Counted from the stretch's first letter, positions 34,880 to 45,569 are shown. The stretch is DNA of 64,000 nt from Azolla caroliniana (GCA_043228905.1 JBHGNT010000009.1:21204001-21268000), one strand, 5' to 3'. The notes: a model not told the origin generated them from the letters alone. Made by a program: numbers and translations.

Positions 34880-36805
34880 ATGAGTGAAGATTCACCGTTC
34901 TCGATTGAAGAATATTGTTTGTCATCAGACCCATCGTTTTCTACTGAAGAGTATTGTTTATCAACAGAGTCACCATATTCGATTGAAGAATATTGTCTTT
35001 CGACCGACTCACCATATTCTATCGAAGAATATTGTCTGAGCTCATCTACAGGGAATGCAAATAATGACACATGTGAAGAGTTCTCTATTGAAGAATACGA
35101 TATTAATAAAGATACCGGGAATGAAGGAAGTGCCCAGGAAACATTGAATAACATTGGCGATGGTCAGAACAGAGAATTAGACTGTAACAAGGTTACACCA
35201 ACCTCTATGCAGGAAGAGAAATCTGGGAGCCCTATGCATATTAGAAGAATCCCACGAAGAATTCGTCTGGCTAGATTTAGCTTGGTGACATCAGATAAAC
35301 AGATTGGATTTGATGTCAACAAAATATGTTGTGCCCGTGGTTGTATGTCTATGATTGGAAAATCAAAGTTGCGAGAATTAAGGCGATACTATTTTTCGAT
35401 GACCGGTGATGAGCAAGACACTTACCTCGGATCACATATGCAACTAGTATCTGACAAATGTACGGGGATCAAAGTATCATTCGAGTATTATATCTTCCAT
35501 GCGCAACAGATATGTAGAGTTGCATTCAAAATTGTGTTATGTGTTAGTAACATGCGGCTACATAGAGTACAACAACGTCTACTTAGTGGGGATCAGATGC
35601 TCAATTGTAAAGAGGTTCCAAGTATGAAAGGTGCAATTGGAAGACTAGCTATTGGCTGGATGAAAACTTACTTTCAGTTAAATTGTGAAGTAATGCCCAC
35701 TACAGGTAGGATGCATCTTTCTGATAATTATACCCGTCGGGAAGTTTATGATGTCTATCGATCTGAAATGCTGGGCTCACGTAATAAGTCTATCACCTAT
35801 AGCCAATTCACAAGATTATGGAGAGCTCGGTTTTCAAATGTTATTATTCCTCGTAAAGTACGTATGGGTTATTGCTCCATTTGTGCAAATCTTAAAAGTT
35901 TGGCTAAAGGTGCAAAGACATCACTGGAAAAGGATACGAGTAAGAAGTTACTACAAGAGCATCGTGAGGCACAATCCTTAAAACGAAGGAAGGCGATGCA
36001 TCATAGAGAGAAGTGTTTGAAGAGGCCTGAACAATACATGTGCTTAATGATAGATGGCATGGACCAGAAGAAGACATGCTTGCCGCATATGCGGAGGCTC
36101 CCCAAAGATGTCAATGATGAGTGCCTTGTTCAAATGCACTTGGTGGGATGCTTGGCTTATAATAGGTCTGTTCGACCTCACGTCTTCATTACTTACCCCA
36201 ATGTTCACAATGACCCTAACCTAACAGTTACAGTGATTCACCGAGTTTTGATGTCTTGGGGACAACCTTTCCCCCCTGTTCTATACATTCAATTGGACAA
36301 TACTGCTAGAGAGAACAAAAATTCAACTGTATTTGGCTATCTAAGTATGTTGGTCAACCTAGAATTGTTTAGGAAAGTGAAAGTCAATTTCCTTTTGGTT
36401 GGCCACACACATGACCATATAGATCAGATGTTTAGCACATTCTCCAGACAGTTGTCTCGGCATGATGCTTTCACTTTACCTAAACTATTTGATGTCATTT
36501 GTGATGCATATACACCACGCCCAAAAGTGTTACACTTGAAGGAGGTATATGACTTTAAGAGATATATATTAGATGGGGGTGGTGGGAATGTTAAAGTGCT
36601 TGCTCAGTTAAACAATATAAGTTTCAATCACATTTTTTTGATAAAGAAAAATGGAATAAGTGGTTCTACACTTTTGTATGCTAAACAATATTCATCTTCT
36701 ACAACATGGGAACCTGAAGGTGGTTGCCAGTTATTACTTTGTATGCCGAGTACAATTGTCCATGGAGCTAAGCAAATGCCAATTGAGAAGAAAGGACAGT
36801 TGTAG
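34880..36805 (+). CDS. Transposase-like protein with DDE-type core, part 1 (to in-frame TAG)
   Basis: 641 codons. Residues 6-72 hold about four and a half copies of a 16-residue repeat (SPYSIEEYCLSTD). A zinc-binding-like CSIC lies at 332-335. The core has MIDGMDQKK (Asp392, Asp395), IQLDNTARENKN (Asp473, Glu478) and GHTHDHIDQMF (His509, Asp512, Asp515), the pattern of a large uncharacterised plant/oomycete/animal protein family that I recall as DUF7869. An RNase-H/DDE fold would suit the DNA transposase of this element. Which acids are catalytic is unproven. The frame stops at TAG (36803-36805) and continues open beyond it. Confidence 0.68.
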   Translation: MSEDSPFSIEEYCLSSDPSFSTEEYCLSTESPYSIEEYCLSTDSPYSIEEYCLSSSTGNANNDTCEEFSIEEYDINKDTGNEGSAQETLNNIGDGQNRELDCNKVTPTSMQEEKSGSPMHIRRIPRRIRLARFSLVTSDKQIGFDVNKICCARGCMSMIGKSKLRELRRYYFSMTGDEQDTYLGSHMQLVSDKCTGIKVSFEYYIFHAQQICRVAFKIVLCVSNMRLHRVQQRLLSGDQMLNCKEVPSMKGAIGRLAIGWMKTYFQLNCEVMPTTGRMHLSDNYTRREVYDVYRSEMLGSRNKSITYSQFTRLWRARFSNVIIPRKVRMGYCSICANLKSLAKGAKTSLEKDTSKKLLQEHREAQSLKRRKAMHHREKCLKRPEQYMCLMIDGMDQKKTCLPHMRRLPKDVNDECLVQMHLVGCLAYNRSVRPHVFITYPNVHNDPNLTVTVIHRVLMSWGQPFPPVLYIQLDNTARENKNSTVFGYLSMLVNLELFRKVKVNFLLVGHTHDHIDQMFSTFSRQLSRHDAFTLPKLFDVICDAYTPRPKVLHLKEVYDFKRYILDGGGGNVKVLAQLNNISFNHIFLIKKNGISGSTLLYAKQYSSSTTWEPEGGCQLLLCMPSTIVHGAKQMPIEKKGQL

Positions 36806-36811
36806 AGCGAC

Positions 36812-37660
36812 TTGGTATTAGAACAAAAACGGTCATGGCTCCAAGCCTTAGAAGAAAAAAGAAAACATATTGAGGCCGCCAAGAAATATGCCGCACAACA
36901 AGACACGTCATGGTGGGATGTATTTTATAGTGATCAGAAAGAAATTATAGACAATTGTGTATCTGTTGATAATTGGAATTTGGAAACGCCATTCACATGG
37001 TCGCTGCAACATGATCGCGTAAATAGAAGTCCGGAGCGACTAGTAAATGCGATTAATGACAGCTTGGTCCATCCACAACAAAGAGACATTTATGTGGGAC
37101 CAAGGATGACCAAAGCAGCCGAAGCTAGATGGCAAGGAAATTTGCAAGAGCTCACCGCGGGGATGTTGATTGCAACGCCGGCTGATGAGAACTCACATGG
37201 CCACCAATTTTGGGTTGGTAAAATTCTAGAAGTGCTAATGCATGAAATAGATAACACGATCAAGTCTATAAATGTTCATTGGTACAACACTAGAAGTGCA
37301 AATGCTTTTACAGGTAAGTATACATTGGAGATGATTGAATGCCAAACAAGAAGGGGAGGTAGGAAGAGGAAGCGAAACATTCGTAACACCTCGACCCTTG
37401 ATATCTCTGATGTGGATATCATCGTGTACGACTTCACACTTACAAAAGCCGGACGATTAAGGAAGTCAACAATAGATATAATAAAAGAAAAATTACCAGG
37501 TCTACAAGGTGGCTCGAGTCGAAGGCAAACGAGATCTGCTACATATAATCTAGAGTCAAACCATTTGGTTTATGACGAAGATAATGCACTGATTGGTACA
37601 TCCGAGGATGATGAGGAGGAATCGTCATTGTATATTAGTTATAGTAGTGATTCTCCGTAA
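36812..37660 (+). CDS. Transposase-like protein, C-terminal part after TAG
   Basis: Same frame as the preceding ORF, 282 codons more to a TAA. It contains a coiled coil (LEEKRKHIEAAKKYAAQQ), then WWDVFYSDQ and a small beta-rich module with HQFWVGKILEV and INVHWYNTRS that resembles chromatin-reader (BAH/Tudor-like) folds, then a basic patch (RRGGRKRKRNIRN). The TAG before it could be a C-to-T change of CAG, a readthrough site, or hidden by splicing. I treat both parts as one gene. Confidence 0.55.
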   Translation: MVLEQKRSWLQALEEKRKHIEAAKKYAAQQDTSWWDVFYSDQKEIIDNCVSVDNWNLETPFTWSLQHDRVNRSPERLVNAINDSLVHPQQRDIYVGPRMTKAAEARWQGNLQELTAGMLIATPADENSHGHQFWVGKILEVLMHEIDNTIKSINVHWYNTRSANAFTGKYTLEMIECQTRRGGRKRKRNIRNTSTLDISDVDIIVYDFTLTKAGRLRKSTIDIIKEKLPGLQGGSSRRQTRSATYNLESNHLVYDEDNALIGTSEDDEEESSLYISYSSDSP

Positions 37661-37982
37661 AGGAGTGATCATGAATGTATATTTGGCTATTAAGTGTAAC
37701 TACATTCCGCTTGTAACAAATCGAGTAATATAAAATCATGTGTTTTGAATTCTTATGATTTCCCAAAAATCGTTTCTTATAAAATAACATTGGTTGTAAA
37801 GTTTGTGATATAAATTGAGAATGTATGTTTTTGAAATTCGTCTTTTTTTAGTTACTTCTAAATCACGAAAATAGTGGATTTTTAACCTTTTTCATAGTAT
37901 GTTTGAACTTGTATGATACTGGTATCAATGTGTTTTGTAAAATCATTGAAAAACCCCTAAAATTTCCCTTCTCCTTCCATTT
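37661..37982. other. Non-coding right flank inside the transposon
   Basis: AT-rich 3' flank of the transposase-like gene, probably with its polyadenylation signals. CCTTCCA occurs twice (37974, 37993) next to and within the right terminal repeat. Confidence 0.45.
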
Positions 37983-38018
37983 ATGCGCGATCCTTCCACT
38001 TGTGAACGCGAACGTGTT
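37983..38018 (-). repeat. Right terminal inverted repeat of the DNA transposon
   Basis: Reverse complement matches the left end at 35 of 36 positions. Followed by CCAG, the right target duplication. Confidence 0.95.
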
Positions 38019-38022
38019 CCAG

Positions 38023-39773
38023 GAGGATTCCCTTGAGTTCCTTCCGCTTGAGCGGATGACATCGGGTCGTTAATTTGAGCCATTAAAGATTATTTCTGGA
38101 AAAGAAATAGGATAAGGTCAGAGAGATAGTCATAACATCATGTCGTGATGTAAACATATCATGGGCGAGCATTAATCGATATGATTATCTCACGTCAATA
38201 CCCCTCTAGACGTATGAGATGAGGTTCAAGATCAGGTTACTATGGTAACACAAAGGTGTTTTAAAAACCATGGGGGTGACAAATAAATGTCTTTCCCTAA
38301 TCTCTATATCGATTTTTTCATGGTGGCTCCCCGAGGCTCAACCATGTATGTTCGCGTCATGAATAGTTTATACACGAAAAAAAAATGTTAACAATAAACT
38401 ATGTTTCGGTGCCCACATAAGTGGTTTCGGCTCTTTAAGTCCTATTACGAGGACCCCGAGGTGCACTTAGACCTTAAGTCTAAACATGTGTTATAGTCAT
38501 ATGTATCAAGGATGTTGTATGGTCTTGGTCATATTTGAACTCGAGACCTCGAGAACAAATACATTAAACACTTGAGCCAACCAAGTAAGTTGCTCTTCTC
38601 GAATGCTTAATGTTTGATGCGTATAAGAGATATGCGAGGCAATTGATCATATATGTTTTTTTTAAAAGAACATATATGTCAAGGGTCCTTATTTCGCCCT
38701 CATTTACCAAAACTGTGTTGGTACGTTACCTAACCTCAAGTCTCGTAATTACGATGGCATACGCCAAAGTGCAACCTAATGGTCAAGCCAAATGAGCCCT
38801 TGTTTCGTAGTAGTCTCACGTGGGCCATCACATGGTCACGTCATTACGAATGCCTCTCGTAAGAACGAGCTCATGGTGGCATCGTATCCATGTAACGAGG
38901 GAGGGATGTTGGATACGTGCGTCATTGGAGCGACCTCACTTGAAGTGGGTCAAGCCCTACGTACTCAACATCATTTTGGCTATTGGCGTTTCTTTACGTA
39001 ACGAAATCGAGGTCGTCAACGGGGTTATCAACAATAAAAAAATGTTGAAAAAGGGATGGTGACAACGCCATTCTCACAAAAATGTGAGGACGGCCACCAA
39101 CATCCTTTTCCCGACCATGACAACTTTCGATATAATCATGTAATAACGAATATACACATATGTTTACTTATCACATATATACGATCAAATACGTATATAT
39201 GTGACCACATATGCCTATACTAAACATATCGTTATAGTAAATAGCCACAAATGATGTGATCGAGATACGTAATCAAGGTATATACCTCTACGCACACGAA
39301 ACATCCACAAATAAGAGATCATCGTAATACGCAATGGAGGTATTGACCTCTTACGCATACAAGACCAAACGCATATCGTTTACAACAAATCAAGGTATTA
39401 AACTCATACGCAAACGTAACATATGTTCGTGAACGTAATATGTAATTGAGGTATTAACCTCGTACGCATATGACACTCATCACATATTATTAATATGTCA
39501 AACGAGGTATTGACCTCGTGCACATATGTAAACGTTTTAGATAATCAATTAAAGACCACTACAACATCATTGCTTAATGAAAAAAATTACATATAAACTA
39601 AACACATGATTAGATGGGAGAAGAGAGAATAGAAAGAAAAATTATGGAAAGAGTTACCGAAGTTCTTTGTTGATCGTTGTCTGGATCAAGGCCAACCGCA
39701 CAACGATCGATCAACATCAATCAAAAGACAAATGAAAAACAAAGAAACATTAGTACAAAAATCTGATACCAAA
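38023..39773 (-). other. 5' leader of element G2
   Basis: Untranslated leader between the G2 5' LTR and the transposon insertion. 38195-38350 is similar to the leader of W at 51110-51300 (CCTCTAGACRTATGAGATG; GGCTCCCCGAGGCTCAACCATG), so the two gypsy elements are relatives. 38520-38600 contains a tRNA-like stretch on the minus strand. 39230-39535 has about five degenerate repeats around the inverted core GAGGTATTRACCTC followed by CGTACGCATATG. Confidence 0.75.
39762..39771 (-). other. Primer binding site of G2
   Basis: Minus strand TGGTATCAGA, two bases from the LTR, complementary to the 3' end of initiator tRNA-Met. Confidence 0.88.
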
Positions 39774-40032
39774 TATTATAGATCTAGGTACTAAAGTAAG
39801 CTTAAGATAAGGATAAAGAAATGAAAGATAGAAAGGAGAAAGAGAAAGAAGGGTGCTGATCCACCCGACCACCCCCGAGCGAAGGGATCGAGACGGACTC
39901 GAGCCTCGATCGGCGTCCCATACCACCGCCGTGGCGTCGAGTCGTACCTGGTGCAGGCGCGCTCGCTACGAGAGTTGACCCACCACAGGAGCAGAGTCTC
40001 GATGTAGTCAAAAGATGATCAAATGAGGGTAG
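39774..40032 (-). repeat. 5' LTR of G2, first piece
   Basis: Interrupted by the copia element at 40033. The rest is 45370-45564. Together 454 bp versus 455 bp for the other LTR, differing by a few substitutions and one base deletion. Confidence 0.93.
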
Positions 40033-40641
40033 TGTAGAGAAATCGATGCTCCGATTAACCTTCACCACTCGGCCACAACCGAGTAGGCGCGAATCAATAC
40101 AGCAGAAAATAGGAACCACAGAGAAAGGACACGATTGCACAGAGATTAACGTGGAAAACCCTAGACGGGAAAAACCACGGGAGTCCAAGACTCCAAACCA
40201 AAACTATGCACAGAGAAGTATACAAATGGCGAGCTGCAAGGCGACGACCTTGAGCTCGTTGTCCTCGCCACAGGCGGCGGTATTACACAGAGGCTTCAAC
40301 CTCTTCCTCTCTCACGCTCTATCTCCCTCTCTCTCACGTCTACTCTCTCTTCACTCCTCTTGAGTGGAAAAACAGAAAAATGAGTAGCAACATTAAAACT
40401 GTTTGCCCTAAGTCATATTTATACACATATGACTTTGGGGCTATTTACAACTATAGCCTCAAGGGCCCTTAGCAAACATATTCACGGATATGTCCCCGCA
40501 TCCGGATCTCTCTCCGGTACATTCGTCATCCGGCTCCGAAGCCGGGGTCTTCATCATCCGGTTCCGAAACCGAAAACCGGGCTCGTCGGCATTCATATCC
40601 GACATCCGACCATCCCATCAGAAGGGACCGTAATCCCAACA
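40033..40641 (-). repeat. 3' LTR of the copia element
   Basis: TGTAGAGAAATCG ... ATCCCAACA as read on +. The adjoining AACTCCCCCTTC (40642-40653) is the polypurine tract on the minus strand. Contains a GTCATATTTATACACATATGAC TATA-like palindrome and CTCGGCCACAACCGAG. Confidence 0.95.
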
Positions 40642-40651
40642 AACTCCCCCT

Positions 40652-43600
40652 TCACTTCGGCATGGGATGTCTCTCCAATCCGATCCTCTTCCGGCATGCT
40701 TCCAGCTTGTCGGGTGTGAGCACCTTGGTCAGCATATCCGACCCGTTCTCGTCCGTGTGGACCTTCGTCAGCACGAACTCCTTGTCTTCTATCCTTTCGC
40801 GGATCCAGTGATATCTTCGCTGGATGTGCTTCGTCCGGGAGTGATAGGCCGCGTTCTTCGCAAGGTGGATTGCACTCTGACTGTCGCAGTAGAGTCGGTA
40901 CTCCTCCTGCCGGATACCGAGCTCTCTAATGAAGTCCTTCATCCATATTATTTCCTTGCCGGCTTCAACAGCCGCCATGTACTCCGCCTCCGTGGTTGAC
41001 AACGCAACCGTCTTCTGCAGCCTCGACTGCCATGAAACAACTCCCCCTGCATACGTCATCACATACCCTGATGTGGACCGGCTGGTATCTGCATCAGCCG
41101 ACATATCCGAATCGGTGAAGCCGTCGAGTTCGGGCTTACCGGAGCCGAATCGGAGGCACACGTTTGCCGTGCCCTTCAGGTATCAGAGTATCCACTTGGC
41201 CGCGTTCCAATGCTCTTTGCCGGGATTGCTCATGTACCGGCTCACCACTCCGACTGCATATCCGATGTCCGGTCGGGTACACACCATTGCGTACATCAAG
41301 CTCCCGACGGCTGAGGCATACGGCACTTTCATCATATCCTCCTTTTCAGCCTTTGTCTTGGGACTTTGCTTGTTGGACAGCTTGCAGTTTGCCGGGAGGG
41401 TCGATCCGACCGGTCTTGCTTCCGACATGTTGAACCGTTTAAGCACCTTTGTCACGTACTTTTCCTGTGACAGCCACAACTGCTTCTTGCTCCGGTCCCG
41501 GATGATGTGCATCCCTAGTATTTGTCTCGCCGGACCCAGGTCCTTCATTGAGAAGGTTCGGTGAAGAGCCTTCTTCAGCATCCGTATCTTGGCCTGGTCC
41601 CGTCCGACGATCAACATGTCGTCCACGTACAGGAGGAGTATTAGAAAGTCTCCTCCTTCGAACTTCTTCACAAACACGCAGTGATCCGACTGCGTTTTGT
41701 GGTAGCCTTCGTCGGTCATGAAAGAGTCGAACTTCCGGTACCATTGCCGGGGAGCCTGCTTCAGTCCGTAGAGGCTCTTCTTCAACCGGCATACCAGGTG
41801 CTCCTTCCCTTTCTTCTCGAATCCTTCCAGTTGCTGCATGTAGATCTCTTCTTCGAGGTCGCCATGAAGGAATGCCGTCTTCACGTCCATCTGTTCTATC
41901 TCGAGGTCCATGCTTGCCGCTATGCTCAGCACTGTCCGGATGGAGGTCATCTTCACTACCGGGGCAAATATTTCGTCGAAGTCGACGCCCTTCTTCTGCT
42001 GAAACCCCTTCACCACGATCCTGGCTTTGTATCTCGGAGGGTTTCCGGCATCTCCCGGTTTCAGCTTGAACACCCACTTGTTTCGAAGTGCCCGCTTTCC
42101 TTTCGGCAACTCCACAAGTTCATATGTGTGGTTCTCATGCAGGGAATCCATCTCGTCCTGCATGGCACTCAACCACCTGCGGCTCTGGGTGTCATGCTTT
42201 GCTTCTTCAAAGCTCTCCGGCTCCCCCTCGTCGGTTAGCAACAGGTGCTCTGGTTCCGGAAATCTCCGGGGGGCCCTTCTCTCTCTTAGAGGATATCTCC
42301 GTTCCGGAGCTTCGGTAACCGGTTCTTCCGATTCTTCTTCATCCGAATCCATTTCGGGATCGGGGCCGGTTCCGGTATCATTTTCATCTTCTTCGGCCGG
42401 TTCTGTTTCTTCACCGGCTTCGGCCGGATCCTCGAGTGCTAACCGGTCCCTTGCCGGTCGGGACTGCTCCTCGTAGAGTTGATCCTCACCGGTCGTCTTG
42501 GAGCTCTTCATCTTCTTCTCCGACTCCCAGTCGGCGAGTGTCTTGTTCTCCATGAAGATGATATCTCGACTCCTGAATATCTTCTTGTCGACCGGGTCCC
42601 ATACTCGGTAGCCGAACTCGTCGTCGCCGTAGCCGAGGAATATGCATGGCCGGGTCTTTGGATCTAGCTTTCCTCTCCGGTCCTTTGCCACATGCACGTA
42701 TGCGAGACACCCGAACACCTTCAGATGCCGGTAGGATACTTCCCTACCGGTCCACACTCTCTGCGGCGTGTCTCCGTCCAAAGGTAATAAGGGTGATCGG
42801 TTTATCACATATGTCGCCGTCGACATTGCCTCAGCCCAAAACCCCTTGGGTAATTTCGCATGCGCCAGCATACTCCGGACCCTCTCCATTATGGTCCGGT
42901 TCATCCTCTCGGCCAGCCCGTTCAGTTCCGGCGTCTTCGGCACAGTAAACTCAAGCCGGATTCCCTTCGAGCGACAGTACTCCTGGAACTGCCCCCGGTA
43001 TTCCCCTCCGTTATCCGCTCGTATCGCTTTCAGCTTCTTGCCGGATTCTCTTTCCACTCTCGCGTGGAGTTCTTTGAAGACGGACAACACTTGGTCCTTT
43101 GTCTTCATCGGTGCCGTCCACAGTCTTCGGCTATGATCATCTATGAATCTTACGAAGTACTGGGCTCCGCCATGTGACTTCGTTTCTACCTGACACACAT
43201 CGGTGTGCACCAACTCCAATGGTGCGCTACGTCTCGTCGGTGGCCTTGAGTGGAAGGAGGTTCGGTTCTGCTTACCGGCCAGACAATCGGTGCACTTCTC
43301 CAGGTGCACATGCTTCACTGGAATAAGGTTGTCTTCTGCAAGCCTCTTCATCCCCTTCTCACTCATGTGGCACAGTCTTTTGTGCCACAGCTCACCGGCA
43401 GTGTCGGCTGCCACATTCAGCTCTTCCGGACATAACCGGGCATTCATCAGGTACAGTGTGTTGATCTTTCGGGCCCGAGCCACTATCAGGCTCCCTTTGC
43501 TGAACTTCATTACGCCGTTCCGGATGCTACCTGTGTAGCCTTCATCGTCTAGCCTCCCGGCCGAAATCAGGTTCAATCGAACCTCCGGAACGTGTCGGAC

Positions 43601-44734
43601 ATCCTTCAGCAGCATTTTGCATCCGGTCGGGGTTGTCAACCACACGTCTCCTATGCCGGCAATCCGGCACGTACCTTCATTTCCCATCCGAACACAGCCA
43701 CGCTCACCGGCTGTGTAGGATGAGAAGTATCTTCTTTCCGGGGTCAGGTGGAACGACGCTCCGGAATCGACCACCCAGGTCATCTCATCGCCGGCAATGT
43801 TTAGCTCACCTTCTTCGGTGATGAGCATGATTTCTTCCTCACTTGCCGCGAGTGCCGTCGTTCCTTTCCTGTCCTGCCCTCGCCGATCCGAACCATTCCG
43901 GTACGTGGCTCCCCGGTAAGCACCGTTCCGTTCCGAAGACTTCTTCGAATCGGTGTCGTCGGCTCCGTTGTCTTTTCGGTAATGCCGACAATTCTTTCGG
44001 AAGTGCCCCGGCTTCCCACAGTGGAAGCATGTGGGTCTTCCTCTTGACTGCGACCGGGTCCCCGACTTCTCCCGTCTTTGCAGACTCCGGTTCCATTCTC
44101 TTCCCCGATCCGATTCGGTAAACAACATCTTCGGATCGGAGGCCGGTTCTTTATCTCTCCGACGCGCTTCTTCGTTCAAGATACTTGTCTTCACCGTTTG
44201 TAGGGACAAGTTATCTTCAGTGCAGGAGGTGCTGAGAGTCACCACCAAGTTCTCCCAGCTTTCCGGCAATGTACACATCAGAATGATGGCTTGCATTGCA
44301 TCCTCCAGCGGGAACTTGATCGCCGCAAGCTGGTTCACGAATCCCATGAACGTGCTTACGTGTTCCACCATACTCTCGCCGTCCCGGTACTTGAGGTTCA
44401 CTATCTTCCTCATCAGGGAGGTCCGGTTCAACGCATTCTTCCTCTCGTAGAGGCCCGACAGCTTCTTCCACATCTCATATGCGTTGGTGTCATTCGCCAC
44501 ATGTTGTAGAACACTCACGTCTACGTATTGCCGAATGGTTGCAACGGCTTTCCGGTTCAGAAGCCACCATTCCGACTCAAGTACTCCCTTCGGTATTTCC
44601 GACCTGTCTATCGGTTCGTACAGGTCCCGAACAATCAGAAGATCTTCCATCTTGATCTTCCAGTCGGCGTAGTTCTGCGCATTCAGCACCATCATCCCCG
44701 GCTGCCCGCTGCCGCCGCCTTCCATTTTCTGCAA
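40652..44734 (-). pseudogene. gag-pol: Copia Gag-Pol polyprotein, one nonsense codon
   Basis: 1360 codons in one frame, starting MQKMEGGGSG. Order is that of Ty1/copia: Gag (UBN2-like, residues about 10-200), CCHC knuckle (CFHCGKPGHFRKNC), protease (WVVDSGASFHLT), integrase with HHCC finger (HKRLCHMS ... CTDC) and core (HTDVCQ, RADNGGEYRG, ELNGLAERMNRT), then an acidic spacer, RT (WVFKLKPG ... LYVDDMLIVG) and RNase H (TSGYVMTYAGGVVSWQS, STTEAEYMA). The only defect seen is TGA at 41183-41185, in RYLKGT, where Arg (CGA) is expected. The element was evidently active recently. Confidence 0.95.
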
Positions 44735-44739
44735 CAGTC

Positions 44740-44751
44740 GCTCTGATACCA
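44740..44751 (-). other. Primer binding site of the copia element
   Basis: Minus strand TGGTATCAGAGC, the full 12-base complement of initiator tRNA-Met, three bases from the LTR. Confidence 0.93.
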
Positions 44752-44754
44752 GTT

Positions 44755-45364
44755 TGTAGAGAAATCGATGCTCCGATTAACCTTCACCACTCGGCCACAA
44801 CCGAGTAGGCGCGAATCAATACAGCAGAAAATAGGAACCACAGAGAAAGGACACGATTGCACAGAGATTAACGTGGAAAACCCTAGACGGGAAAAACCAC
44901 GGGAGTCCAAGACTCCAAACCAAAACTATGCACAGAGAAGTATACAAATGGCGAGCTGCAAGGCGACGACCTTGAGCTCGTTGTCCTCGCCACAGGCGGC
45001 GGTATTACACAGAGGCTTCAACCTCTTCCTCTCTCACGCTCTATCTCCCTCTCTCTCACGTCTACTCTCTCTTCACTCCTCTTGAGTGGAAAAACAGAAA
45101 AATGAGTAGCAACATTAAAACTGTTTGCCCTAAGTCATATTTATACACATATGACTTTGGGGCTATTTACAACTATAGCCTCAAGGGCCCTTAGCAAACA
45201 TATTCACGGATATGTCCCCGCATCCGGATCTCTCTCCGGGTACATTCGTCATCCGGCTCCGAAGCCGGGGTCTTCATCATCCGGTTCCGAAACCGAAAAC
45301 CGGGCTCGTCGGCATTCATATCCGACATCCGACCATCCCATCAGAAGGGACCGTAATCCCAACA
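44755..45364 (-). repeat. 5' LTR of the copia element
   Basis: 610 bp. It has one extra G in CTCTCTCCGGG compared with the 3' LTR; otherwise they look identical, which implies a very recent insertion. Confidence 0.95.
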
Positions 45365-45369
45365 GGTAG

Positions 45370-45564
45370 CTAGGCCTCTTATTTATAGCGATACCCAAGG
45401 CCCCCATGCAAGTTCACACTTGACCTAATGGGTTGTCTCAATCCCGAGGATTAAAAGTAATCCTCCCCTTCTTTACACTCTCGTTTAACCCTCACACTTA
45501 TCCACGTGTATAGAATACTACGGTAATTCTTACCACGGGATATTATATGGTCATGCCCGTAACA
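45370..45564 (-). repeat. 5' LTR of G2, second piece
   Basis: Completes the LTR interrupted at 40032 and ends GTAACA before the CGGAG duplication. Confidence 0.93.
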
Positions 45565-45569
45565 CGGAG

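Larger units (their letters stand above)
28536..38018. mobile_element. 9483-bp DNA transposon with ParB-methyltransferase gene, palindrome array and transposase-like gene
   Basis: 36-bp terminal inverted repeats (28536-28571, 37983-38018; first 29 bp identical, one mismatch) begin AACACGTTCGCGTTCACAAG. The flanking duplication is CCAG (28532-28535, 38019-38022). The host G2 element is continuous across it. Inside are a minus-strand ParB-like/DNA methylase gene, an array of 16 palindromes and a plus-strand gene with a DDE-like core. No LTR, RT or cellular host gene is present. Confidence 0.92.
40033..45364 (-). mobile_element. Young Ty1/copia element
   Basis: Two 609/610-bp LTRs that differ, as far as I can see, by a single base. 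Target duplication GGTAG (40028-40032, 45365-45369). Primer site for initiator tRNA-Met, purine tract, and one long Gag-Pol frame with a single stop. It sits inside the 5' LTR of G2. Confidence 0.96.
23722..45564 (-). mobile_element. Ty3/gypsy chromovirus G2, split by a DNA transposon and a copia element
   Basis: LTRs are 23722-24176 and 39774-40032 plus 45370-45564, about 99% identical by eye. The target duplication is CGGAG (23717-23721, 45565-45569). The primer site matches initiator tRNA-Met (39762-39771). The purine tract lies at 24177-24190. Gag-Pol lies at 24163-28527 and a long leader at 38023-39773. Confidence 0.94.

Noticed and set aside
34880-37660. KDZ, hAT or MULE transposase
   Set aside because: Motif order (MIDGMDQ, LDNTARENKN, GHTHDHIDQ) and the 4-bp duplication do not match the signatures I know for these families.
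38792-39062. Short ORFs in the G2 leader
   Set aside because: Overlapping frames, no domain, and the region is homologous to a non-coding leader in its neighbourhood.
41681-44746. Many plus-strand ORFs across the copia Gag-Pol
   Set aside because: Antisense shadows of a GC-rich coding region.
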